A stretch of DNA of 64,000 nt, from positions 310,001-374,000 of the forward strand of contig NZ_CANMLT010000005.1 in the NCBI RefSeq assembly GCF_947498805.1. Direction: 5' to 3'. This DNA is from an uncultured Tenacibaculum sp. (GTDB lineage Bacteria > Bacteroidota > Bacteroidia > Flavobacteriales > Flavobacteriaceae). Below the pieces are notes generated by a model. It saw only the letters and a program-made list of their open reading frames with translations, did not search any database and was not told where the DNA came from. The position numbers were made by a program, and so were the translations under genes. This document shows positions 1 through 7,928 of this stretch, one piece after another (positions within the stretch are counted from its first letter, which is position 1; each line of letters begins with the position of its first letter).

Positions 1-1
1 A

Positions 2-2956
2 ACTGGTGTTTCAGAAAAGGCAAACCTGTTTTATATGGGAACTACGGGCGGTGGAGTATGGAAAACTAATGATGCTGGTAATACTTGGGAGAATATTTCT
101 GATGGCTTTTTTGGAGGTTCTGTAGGAGCTGTTGCTGTTTCAGAATCTGACAACAATGTGATCTATGTTGGTATGGGAGAAAAAACCGTTCGCGGTAATG
201 TTTCTTCGGGTGATGGTATTTGGAAATCTGAAAATGCCGGTAAAACTTGGCGTCATGTTGGATTAAAAAATTCAAGACATATTCCAAGAGTTAGAATTCA
301 TCCTAAAAATCCAGATATTGTTTATGCGGGTGTTTTAGGTGATTTATACAAATCTACACAAGAACGTGGAGTTTATAAATCTACCGATGGAGGAGAAACT
401 TGGCGAAAGGTATTGTTTTCAAATGCAGATGCTGGAGTAGTAGATTTAATCATAGATCCTAACAACCCTAGAATTTTATATGCTACTACCTGGAATGTTC
501 GAAGAACTCCTTATAGTTTATCTTCGGGAGGCGAAGGTTCTGCGCTATGGAAAAGTACAGATGAAGGAGAAACGTGGACAAATATTTCTACGAACAAAGG
601 ATTGCCAAAAGGTATTTGGGGAATTTCTGGAGTGACTGTTTCTCCAGTAAATTCTGATATCGTATATGCCTTAATTGAAAATAAAAAAGGAGGGGTATAT
701 AAATCTTTAGATGCTGGTAAGACTTGGAAATTGATTAATTCTGAAAGAAAATTACGTCAACGTGCTTGGTATTATACCCGTTTATATGCCGACACTCAAG
801 ATGAAAATATTTTATATGTTTTAAATGTGCGTTACCATCGTTCTACCGACGGAGGAAAAACATATAAAACCTATAACGCCCCTCATGGAGATCATCATGA
901 TTTATGGATTGATCCTAATGATAATCAACGTATGATTATTGGAGACGATGGAGGCGCTCAAATTTCTTTTGATGCAGGTGAAAATTGGAGTACCTATTTA
1001 AATCAACCTACTTCTCAATTTTACAGAGTTACCACCGATAATCATTTTCCATATCGAATTTATGCAGCGCAACAAGACAATTCAACCATTAGAATTTCAC
1101 ACAGAACTTCTGGTCGCTTTATTACCGATTCTAATTGGGAATCTACAGCAGGAGGAGAAAGCGCTCATATTGCGGTAGACCCTTTAAACAATGATATTGT
1201 TTATGGAGGAAGTTATGGCGGTTTATTAACTCGAAAAAATCATAAAACCAACGAAACACGAGCTATTAATGTTTGGCCTGATGATCCTATGGGACATGGA
1301 GCAGAAGATTTCAAATACCGTTTTCAATGGAATTTCCCTATCTTCTTTTCACCAAATAATAAGAAACGATTATACGCAGCTTCTAATCATTTGCATGTTA
1401 CAGAAAATGAAGGACAGTCATGGAAAGTCATAAGTCCAGATTTAACAAGAAATGATCCTAAAACCTTAGGTCCATCTGGAGGTCCGATTACAAAAGACAA
1501 TACAGGAGTTGAATACTACGGTACTATTTTCGCAGCTACGGAATCTCAATTAGAACCAGGCTTAATTTGGACAGGTTCTGATGATGGCTTGATACATATT
1601 AGTAAGAACAATGGCGATACTTGGGAGAATGTTACTCCTAAAAAAATGCCAGAATGGATGATGATTAATTGTATTGAAGTTCATCCGTTTGATAAAGGAA
1701 GTGCTTATATTGTAGGAACCAAATATAAAACAGGAGAATACAAACCTTATATCTATAAAACAGAAAACTATGGTAAATCATGGAAGTTAATTACTAATGG
1801 AATTGCTTCTGAAGATTTTACGAGAGCACTGCGTGCAGACCCAAAACGTAAAGGGTTATTATATACAGGGACAGAAAGAGGAATGTATGTTTCTTTTGAT
1901 GATGGAAATAACTGGCAATCATTTCAACAAAATTTACCCATTGTACCTATTACAGATTTAGCTATAAAAGACGATAACTTAATTGCTGCTACCCAAGGTC
2001 GTTCACTTTGGATTATCGATGACTTAACACCATTACATCAATTAAGTAACTCTTTAACAAAGGAAAACATTGTTCTTTACAAACCTAAAGATGCTTGCAA
2101 TTTATCGGGAGGAAAGGGTAAAACATCCAAAAGATATGGAACCAATCATGCTGGTGGTGTAGCTGTAAACTATTTTATCAAAAATATAGCAGAAAATGAC
2201 ACCATCAATCTTTCAATTTTTGATGCTAACAAAAAATTCATCAAAAAGTACACTAACAAACCTGATAAAAAGAAGAAAAAAGAAGGAAAACTAAAAGTAA
2301 CAGACGGAAACAATATTTTTTATTGGGATATGATGTATCCTGGAGCTGAAAAAGTAAAAGGAATGATTTTGTGGTGGGCTTCATTAAACGGTCCGATAGC
2401 TTTACCAGGAACTTATCATGTTGAATTAGATGTGAACGGTGTAAAAAAATCTCAAGAGTTTATTATTCTTAGAAATCCTATGTCTGAAGCTACTGAAGCA
2501 GATATGAAGGCTCAGTTCGATTTTATTAATGATATCAATTCTAAAATGACCGAGATTCATAGGGCTCTTAAAAATGTAAAGAAAGTACGAACTAAAGTTA
2601 CTTCTTTAAAGAAATCTATCAAAGACAAAAAGAAGTATAAAGACTTAATAGACTTTGCTGATAAATTGGTAAAAAATATGACTACTATAGAAGAAACTTT
2701 ATACCAAACAAAGAGTAAGAGTAATCAAGATCCTTTAAACTTTCCGATTCGATTGAATAATAAACTAGCACATTTAAATTCGCTAACTAGAATAGGAAAC
2801 TATGCTCCTACTCAACAAGCTATTGATTTTAAAAATGAAATTACTCAATTAATAGATATTGAACTTACTAAACTTAACGCACTTTTTAATAACGAAGTTA
2901 AAGAGTTAAATAAGAAAGTAAAAAATAGTGATATTGATTTGATTCAATTAGATTAA
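2..2956 (+). CDS. Vps10/sortilin-type BNR-repeat exported protein (5' end cut by window)
   Basis: The reading frame is open to the window edge: the codons before the first visible ATG (position 35) continue the protein as TGVSEKANLFY, so the gene starts upstream. About 984 residues are visible. The first 650 or so contain repeated BNR/Asp-box units (SxDxGxTW variants such as KTNDAGNTW, KSTDGGETW, KSTDEGETW and YKSLDAGKTW), which form a beta-propeller of the sortilin/Vps10 or 'glycosyl hydrolase' type common in Flavobacteriia. The last 150 residues are Lys-rich and helical, probably coiled. These proteins are usually exported; the signal peptide would lie outside the window. No enzymatic function can be assigned from the repeats. 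The next gene, aat, converges on it with a 9-bp gap. Confidence 0.85.
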   Translation, partial: TGVSEKANLFYMGTTGGGVWKTNDAGNTWENISDGFFGGSVGAVAVSESDNNVIYVGMGEKTVRGNVSSGDGIWKSENAGKTWRHVGLKNSRHIPRVRIHPKNPDIVYAGVLGDLYKSTQERGVYKSTDGGETWRKVLFSNADAGVVDLIIDPNNPRILYATTWNVRRTPYSLSSGGEGSALWKSTDEGETWTNISTNKGLPKGIWGISGVTVSPVNSDIVYALIENKKGGVYKSLDAGKTWKLINSERKLRQRAWYYTRLYADTQDENILYVLNVRYHRSTDGGKTYKTYNAPHGDHHDLWIDPNDNQRMIIGDDGGAQISFDAGENWSTYLNQPTSQFYRVTTDNHFPYRIYAAQQDNSTIRISHRTSGRFITDSNWESTAGGESAHIAVDPLNNDIVYGGSYGGLLTRKNHKTNETRAINVWPDDPMGHGAEDFKYRFQWNFPIFFSPNNKKRLYAASNHLHVTENEGQSWKVISPDLTRNDPKTLGPSGGPITKDNTGVEYYGTIFAATESQLEPGLIWTGSDDGLIHISKNNGDTWENVTPKKMPEWMMINCIEVHPFDKGSAYIVGTKYKTGEYKPYIYKTENYGKSWKLITNGIASEDFTRALRADPKRKGLLYTGTERGMYVSFDDGNNWQSFQQNLPIVPITDLAIKDDNLIAATQGRSLWIIDDLTPLHQLSNSLTKENIVLYKPKDACNLSGGKGKTSKRYGTNHAGGVAVNYFIKNIAENDTINLSIFDANKKFIKKYTNKPDKKKKKEGKLKVTDGNNIFYWDMMYPGAEKVKGMILWWASLNGPIALPGTYHVELDVNGVKKSQEFIILRNPMSEATEADMKAQFDFINDINSKMTEIHRALKNVKKVRTKVTSLKKSIKDKKKYKDLIDFADKLVKNMTTIEETLYQTKSKSNQDPLNFPIRLNNKLAHLNSLTRIGNYAPTQQAIDFKNEITQLIDIELTKLNALFNNEVKELNKKVKNSDIDLIQLD

Positions 2957-2965
2957 CAGGAGCTT

Positions 2966-3607
2966 TTATAAAAATCCTAAAAACTCTTTTCTAGAGACTT
3001 CACGAGCACCTAAGCTAGCTAGGTGCTCGTTGTATACTTGACAATCAATAAGTTTGTAATTGCAGTTTTGCGCTAAATGTATGAATGCTACTTTACTCAT
3101 ATTGCTAGCTCTACTAAACATACTTTCGCCACAAAAAACACCATTTCCTAAATCCACTCCATATAAACCACCTACCAATACATTTTCTTTTAAATGCTCA
3201 TCAAATTGCCAAACTTCTATAGACTTAGCAAATCCAACCTCATGCAATTTTAAGTAGGCCTTTTCCATATCATCTGTAATCCACGTTCCATATTGATCAT
3301 TCCTATCAATATGTTTGCAATTAAAAATAACTTCAGCAAATGCTTTGTTTTCCGTAATTGTAAAATTCTTCTTTCGAAGTACTTGCTTCATGGATTTTGA
3401 TACCTTTATTTGATCTGGAAACAACACCATACGTTCCCAAGGAGCATACCATACAATAGGTTCTCCTTCATTAAACCAAGGAAAAACTCCACTTTTATAT
3501 GCTAAAATTAAACGAGCTATAGATAAATCACCTCCCAAGGCTAAAACACCATCTTCGGTTGCCAATTCCAACGGAGGAAATACTAATTCTTTACTTAACC
3601 AAATCAT
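2966..3607 (-). CDS. aat: Leucyl/phenylalanyl-tRNA--protein transferase
   Basis: Cytoplasmic aminoacyl transferase that adds Leu or Phe from charged tRNA to proteins with N-terminal Arg or Lys, marking them for ClpS/ClpAP degradation (N-end rule). The 213-residue protein carries the family hallmarks in order: FPP near the N-terminus, GVLALGGDLS (about residues 19-28), GVFPWFNEGEP followed by WYAPWER, then GGLYGVDLG, FCGESMFS and LIDCQVYNEHLASLGA near the C-terminus. The length is typical for the family. The start codon directly follows the stop codon of the upstream transporter gene with no gap, so the two are probably co-transcribed and may be translationally coupled. Confidence 0.95.
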   Translation of the reverse strand: MIWLSKELVFPPLELATEDGVLALGGDLSIARLILAYKSGVFPWFNEGEPIVWYAPWERMVLFPDQIKVSKSMKQVLRKKNFTITENKAFAEVIFNCKHIDRNDQYGTWITDDMEKAYLKLHEVGFAKSIEVWQFDEHLKENVLVGGLYGVDLGNGVFCGESMFSRASNMSKVAFIHLAQNCNYKLIDCQVYNEHLASLGAREVSRKEFLGFL

Positions 3608-4987
3608 CTATAAAACTACTAATCCTAATAAATATACTGCACTCCCTACAACCATTGCTATTAATGTATAAGGTAAAATTTCTTTTGCTTTTAATTTTGT
3701 TATTCCTAATAAAGGCAATGCCCAAAAAGGCTGTAACATATTTGTTATTTGATCTCCATATGCTAAAGCCATTATTGCTTTGGGCAACGGTACACCCAAT
3801 TGCAAAGCACTTTCAACAACAATAGGCCCTTGTACTACCCATTGTCCTCCTCCACTTGGCACAAAAATGTTTACTAATCCTGCACTAAAAAAAGTAAATA
3901 TTGGTAACGTAGTAGCTGTAGAAATTGACACAAAAAAGTTAGAAATCAAAGTAACCATTCCTGTACTTTTCATAATCCCCATAATACCAAAATACAGAGG
4001 AAACTGAATTAAAATTCCAGAAACATCACTTATAGATTCTCCTACTGCATTTGTAAATTTCTTAAAACTTCCATGCAGTATAATTCCTAATCCTAGCATA
4101 AAGAAATTAATAAGATTAGGTGTTATTTTTAATTCTTGAATATCTTCCCAATAGCGATAACCAAAAGCTATCAATATAATCATACCGAATAAAATTGCCA
4201 ATACCTTTGAACTATCTAGCTTTTCGGCCTTGGTAACAGCTTCTTCTTCAGAATTCATTTTATATTCTGGTAAGTTTATTTCTGTAGGAGTTGCTTTCTT
4301 TCCTAAGAAATAGAAAGTAAAAGACACCGCAATAAGTACCAATAAAAAAATCAACAAATTCCACCAACTAAATACCGTTTCAGAATAGTCGATTACCTCT
4401 GGAATTTGTGCCAAGACTCCTTCCGAAGAAATAGATTGCATGATACTTTTAATATGACCGCTTTCGTTTATTTTAATAGGTGCCGATCCAGAGATTCCTC
4501 CATGCCAAACCATTAATCCTACATATCCAGCAGCTCCAATAATTGGGTAATTTAATTTTATCCCTTTCTTTTGTGCATGTTCTGCCACTTTTCTGGCCAA
4601 CAAGGCTCCAAATATTAAACCTAATCCCCAATTAAAAAAAGCAACAATCATAGTTGTACAACTTACAATTGCCGCACTAGTTGCCGTATTAGTGCAGTAC
4701 TTTGTTACTTTTAAAATTAAACTACTCACTGGTTTACTCAAAACCAACACATGCCCCAACACCAATATTAGCATCATTTGATAAGCAAAAACTAATAAAC
4801 CATTAGACCAAATTCCATTTTCCCAAAACTTTAGAATATCTAATGTATAGTTAGGTATGGAAGTATCTATTGGTTTTGTAAATAATAATGCAAGTAATAG
4901 TGTAGTTAACGTTAGTAAGATAGCAATGGTAAAAGGTGATGGTAAGTATTTTTTGAATACATTTTCTATAACCTGAGTAATTTTCAT
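3608..4987 (-). CDS. Short-chain fatty acid transporter, AtoE/TIGR00366 family
   Basis: A 459-residue inner-membrane protein with about 10-12 hydrophobic segments. The N-terminus (FKKYLPSPFTIAILLT), the central HGGISGSAPIKI motif (about residues 162-173) and the C-terminal VPSGGGQWVVQGP followed by GDQITNMLQPFWALPLLGI match the AtoE-type family. AtoE itself takes up acetoacetate and short-chain fatty acids in Escherichia coli. Substrate here is inferred from family only. The gene lies immediately upstream of aat on the same strand. Upstream, 197 bp separate it from the divergent flavoprotein gene at 5185. Confidence 0.87.
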   Translation of the reverse strand: MKITQVIENVFKKYLPSPFTIAILLTLTTLLLALLFTKPIDTSIPNYTLDILKFWENGIWSNGLLVFAYQMMLILVLGHVLVLSKPVSSLILKVTKYCTNTATSAAIVSCTTMIVAFFNWGLGLIFGALLARKVAEHAQKKGIKLNYPIIGAAGYVGLMVWHGGISGSAPIKINESGHIKSIMQSISSEGVLAQIPEVIDYSETVFSWWNLLIFLLVLIAVSFTFYFLGKKATPTEINLPEYKMNSEEEAVTKAEKLDSSKVLAILFGMIILIAFGYRYWEDIQELKITPNLINFFMLGLGIILHGSFKKFTNAVGESISDVSGILIQFPLYFGIMGIMKSTGMVTLISNFFVSISTATTLPIFTFFSAGLVNIFVPSGGGQWVVQGPIVVESALQLGVPLPKAIMALAYGDQITNMLQPFWALPLLGITKLKAKEILPYTLIAMVVGSAVYLLGLVVL

Positions 4988-5172
4988 TTATTTAAAATTT
5001 AAACAGCTACCTAATTTAGATTGTATAATGCTATATAAAAAACATTACTTTTTACACTTAATCTATCATTGAGGGCTTATAAAACTAAGTTTGATTTGCT
5101 AAAATAATCAAAACCTATTTAAGTTATTCGCTGATATTTTAAATCTGGCATCATCAATCAATTGATTTTACC

Positions 5173-5180
5173 TAGTTTTG
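5173..5180 (+). promoter_or_regulatory. Candidate Bacteroidota -7 box, very close to the start codon
   Basis: TAGTTTTG matches the TAnnTTTG consensus of the primary Bacteroidota sigma factor. It ends 4 bp before the ATG at 5185, so transcription would begin at or within a few bases of the start codon (leaderless or nearly so). No clear TTTG box is visible at the expected distance upstream. Confidence 0.45.
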
Positions 5181-5184
5181 CACC

Positions 5185-6747
5185 ATGGTTAAAGAAATTC
5201 AGGTACGAGTAAATTTAGTTGAACAGAGAATTGAAGATATTTTAAAAAAGAAAGCTGCTAGAAGCTTAAAAATAGCCTCAAAAAACATTACTGCTGTTAA
5301 AGTGTTACGAAAATCAATTGATGCTCGTAAAAAAGAAACTATTTTTAATTATAAAATTGCCGTTTATATAAACGAACCTCTTCCTCAAACTCCTGATTAT
5401 ATTTTCGACTATAAAGATGTTTCGAATGCTAAAGAAGTACACATCATTGGTTTCGGACCAGCAGGAATGTATGCTGCATTGCGTTGTATCGAATTAGGTT
5501 ATAAACCTATTGTTTTAGAACGAGGAAAAAATGTACAAGATAGACGTAGAGATTTACGAGCAATTAACCAATTTCATACCGTAAATGAAGATTCGAATTA
5601 TTGCTTTGGAGAAGGTGGTGCAGGAACATATTCTGATGGAAAACTCTATACTAGAAGCTTAAAGCGTGGAGATGTTCGCAGAATCTTTGAAAACCTAGTT
5701 TATCATGGTGCAACTGAACAAATTTTAATTGATGCGCATCCTCATATTGGAACAAACAAACTTCCTAAGATTATTCAAAATATTAGAGAAACAATTTTAA
5801 AATATGGCGGTGAAGTTCATTTTGAAAAACGTGTTTCAGATTTTGTTGTTACCAATAACAAATTAAAAGCTATCATTTTAAAAGATGGTACCGAAATGGC
5901 TGTAAATGCAGTGATTTTGGCTACTGGACATTCTGCTAGAGACATTTTTGAATTATTAGATAGAAAAGACATTCTAATTAAAGCAAAATCATTTGCAATG
6001 GGAGTTCGTGTTGAACATCCTCAAGAATTAATAGATCAAATTCAATATAGTTGCCCAGGTGAGCGAGATGAATTATTACCAGCTGCGGCTTATAGCTTAG
6101 TACATCAGGTAAACAATCGTGGTGTCTATTCTTTTTGTATGTGTCCAGGAGGATTTATTGTTCCGGCTGCTACAGCAAATGATGAAGTAGTTGTGAATGG
6201 AATGTCACCATCTCGAAGAAACAATAAGTTTGCAAATTCTGGAATTGTAGTTGAAATTAATGTAGAAAAGGATTTACCAAAATATGAGCAATTTGGTGAG
6301 TTAAAAGCATTACAATTTCAGAAAGACTTAGAAAAACTTGCTTTTAATGCTGGTGGAAGAAGCCAAGTAGCTCCTGCCCAGCGTTTAACCGATTTTGTGG
6401 AAGGGCGTTTGTCTAACTCTTTAAATGACACCTCTTACCAACCTGGATTAAACTCCTCTCCTCTACACTCTTTACTTCCAAAAATTATAGGTGGAAGGTT
6501 ACGAAAAGGGTTTGCTGCATTTGGAAAAAAAATGCATGGTTATTATACGAATGAGGCAAATATTGTTGGAGTTGAATCTCGAACGTCGTCTCCTGTGAGT
6601 ATTCCCCGTAAAGAAGATTTAGAACATCCTCAAATAGAAGGACTATATCCTTGTGGTGAAGGTGGTGGCTATGCAGGTGGAATTATTTCTGCCGCTATGG
6701 ATGGTGAGCGATGTGCAGAAGCAGTAATTGCAAAATATACTTCGTAA
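5185..6747 (+). CDS. FAD-dependent dehydrogenase, COG2509 family
   Basis: A 520-residue flavoprotein of the uncharacterised COG2509 NAD(P)/FAD oxidoreductase family. Residues 1-75 form the N-terminal ferredoxin-like domain typical of the family. The FAD-binding Rossmann motif is IIGFGPAGMYAALR (about residues 91-104), followed by a conserved Cys/Gly-rich stretch, CFGEGGAGTYSDGKL. CMCPGGFIVPAA lies in the middle, and GGGYAGGIISAAMDG near the C-terminus closes the flavin site. The physiological substrate is unknown. It stands alone, divergent from the AtoE-type transporter; its start is supported by the complete N-terminal domain and by the promoter box just upstream. Confidence 0.9.
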   Translation: MVKEIQVRVNLVEQRIEDILKKKAARSLKIASKNITAVKVLRKSIDARKKETIFNYKIAVYINEPLPQTPDYIFDYKDVSNAKEVHIIGFGPAGMYAALRCIELGYKPIVLERGKNVQDRRRDLRAINQFHTVNEDSNYCFGEGGAGTYSDGKLYTRSLKRGDVRRIFENLVYHGATEQILIDAHPHIGTNKLPKIIQNIRETILKYGGEVHFEKRVSDFVVTNNKLKAIILKDGTEMAVNAVILATGHSARDIFELLDRKDILIKAKSFAMGVRVEHPQELIDQIQYSCPGERDELLPAAAYSLVHQVNNRGVYSFCMCPGGFIVPAATANDEVVVNGMSPSRRNNKFANSGIVVEINVEKDLPKYEQFGELKALQFQKDLEKLAFNAGGRSQVAPAQRLTDFVEGRLSNSLNDTSYQPGLNSSPLHSLLPKIIGGRLRKGFAAFGKKMHGYYTNEANIVGVESRTSSPVSIPRKEDLEHPQIEGLYPCGEGGGYAGGIISAAMDGERCAEAVIAKYTS

Positions 6748-6751
6748 TTTC

Positions 6752-6783
6752 TTGGGTTATACTCATGTTAAGTGGTATTTTTG
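6752..6783 (+). promoter_or_regulatory. Bacteroidota promoter (TTG-N21-TATTTTTG)
   Basis: TTG at 6752-6754 and TATTTTTG at 6776-6783 are separated by 21 bp, fitting the -33/-7 arrangement of Bacteroidota. Transcription would start near 6789, downstream of the GTG at 6772. This supports the ATG at 6811 as the start of the following gene. Confidence 0.65.
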
Positions 6784-6810
6784 CAGTCTCTAAAATTTGA
6801 TGTCAAAATC

Positions 6811-7437
6811 ATGACCAAGAAAAAAAAGAAAAAAGGAAACAAAAAACCACATGTAAAGCGTTTGCATAATTATTATCAGCGAACAGGGTTTTATATGTTT
6901 ATATGGGAAAGTTTAAAAAAGGCTTTTTTACCCATAGTGATTGCTGTAGTAGGTCTGTTATTATTCAACAAATACGTTTATAATATTGGAGAAGGTTTAG
7001 AGGCTATGACACAAACTTTTTCTAGAACAGGAGTATTAATTACCTTCTTTATTTCAGAAACCATACTTGGATTAATTCCACCAGAGATTTTTATTGGTTG
7101 GTCTAAAAAAACAGCAGATCCTGTTTTAAACTTAGCCATCTTAGCTACCTTATCATATTTAGGAGGATTAACCGCTTACTTTTTAGGAAGAGCTTCACTT
7201 AAAATAGATTCAGTAAGAAATTATTTAGAAGTAAAAATGGCTAAAAATTTAAAAAACACCAGTAAATGGGGAGGTTTTTTAATTTTAGTTGGAGCTTTAT
7301 TACCATTACCTTTTGCTATAAGCTGTTTAACAGCGGGGATGATTAAATATCCTTTTAAAAATGTTGTAATTGTTGGATTATTCCGTTTTGTGCGTTTTGC
7401 TTTATACGCATGGGCGATTTTTTCTGCACTTAATTAA
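6811..7437 (+). CDS. Small polytopic membrane protein, SNARE-associated/VTT-like
   Basis: A 208-residue protein with a very basic Lys-rich N-terminus (TKKKKKKGNKKP) followed by four or five hydrophobic segments. The sequence LGLIPPEIFIGWSK, the Gly-rich loop YLGGLTAYFLGR and a late GALLPLPFAISCLTAGM stretch resemble the SNARE-associated/VTT (DedA-related) fold, whose bacterial members act in the inner membrane in lipid handling. An upstream in-frame GTG at 6772 would lengthen it by 13 residues but lies inside the promoter, so ATG 6811 was chosen. The function is unproven. The DUF1456 gene follows after 9 bp and is probably in the same transcript. Confidence 0.75.
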   Translation: MTKKKKKKGNKKPHVKRLHNYYQRTGFYMFIWESLKKAFLPIVIAVVGLLLFNKYVYNIGEGLEAMTQTFSRTGVLITFFISETILGLIPPEIFIGWSKKTADPVLNLAILATLSYLGGLTAYFLGRASLKIDSVRNYLEVKMAKNLKNTSKWGGFLILVGALLPLPFAISCLTAGMIKYPFKNVVIVGLFRFVRFALYAWAIFSALN

Positions 7438-7446
7438 AAAACACAT

Positions 7447-7683
7447 ATGGGACTTACAAACAACGATATATTTAAAAAACTTAGAGTAGCTCACAAATTA
7501 AGAGATACAGACATCATTGAAATTTGTGCTTTAGTTGACTTTAAAGTTTCTAAATCTGAAATAAATGCAATTTTTAGAAACGAAAACCACCCTAAGTATA
7601 TGGTATGTGGTGATCAATTTCTACGTAATTTTTTAAATGGCTTAATTATTCATTTAAGAGGTCCGATGCCGGAGAAAAAATAA
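7447..7683 (+). CDS. DUF1456 family small protein
   Basis: A 78-residue protein matching one DUF1456 repeat: LTNNDIFKKLRVA at the N-terminus, a Val-Asp-Phe-Lys-Val-Ser-Lys-Ser-Glu stretch in the middle, FRNENHPKY, and C-terminal LRNFLNGLIIHLRGP. The E. coli relative YehS has two such repeats and is about twice as long; this single-repeat form looks complete, with no sign of truncation. Function is unknown. A strong terminator follows at 7707-7744, so this gene ends the operon begun at 6811. Confidence 0.8.
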   Translation: MGLTNNDIFKKLRVAHKLRDTDIIEICALVDFKVSKSEINAIFRNENHPKYMVCGDQFLRNFLNGLIIHLRGPMPEKK

Positions 7684-7706
7684 GAACAATATATACTTTA
7701 ATAAAT

Positions 7707-7744
7707 AAATCCGCATAAGTCTAACCTATGCGGATTATTTTTTC
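7707..7744 (+). terminator. Rho-independent terminator after the DUF1456 gene
   Basis: AATCCGCATA (7707-7716) pairs with TATGCGGATT (7727-7736), followed by ATTTTTTT. Confidence 0.8.
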
Positions 7745-7854
7745 CCCTTAAATTCCTCTCCCATTGCTGGGCGATGATGACACAAACATACAACCTCTTT
7801 TTAGTTTACAAAATGGGATTTCCGCAATTTAAAATGTAGTTTTCCGCAAAAGGT

Positions 7855-7928
7855 CATATTTATCAGATTTTCAACCAAATAAAAGAGGGAGATTGTTTCT
7901 ACAATCTCCCTTTATTAATTGATTTATT
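7855..7928. repeat. 3' flank duplicated downstream of both giant genes
   Basis: This non-coding stretch just past the stop codon of the first giant gene is repeated almost exactly at 21570-21648 past the second. The shared start is CATATTTATCAGATTTTCAA; a 5-bp indel lies near the stop codon. It shows that the duplicated unit includes the downstream flank, not only the coding region. The rest of 7745-7854 holds only a short direct repeat, TTTCCGCAA twice, and nothing else I recognise. Confidence 0.75.
7881..7910 (-). terminator. Terminator of cassette A
   Basis: GGGAGATTG (7887-7895) pairs with CAATCTCCC (7902-7910). Read on the minus strand the hairpin is followed by TCTTTTATTT. It lies 18 bp beyond the giant gene and is duplicated after cassette B. 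Confidence 0.8.

Noticed and set aside
66..287. Minus-strand ORF of 73 codons
   Set aside because: It lies wholly inside the BNR-repeat protein frame and has no recognisable features.
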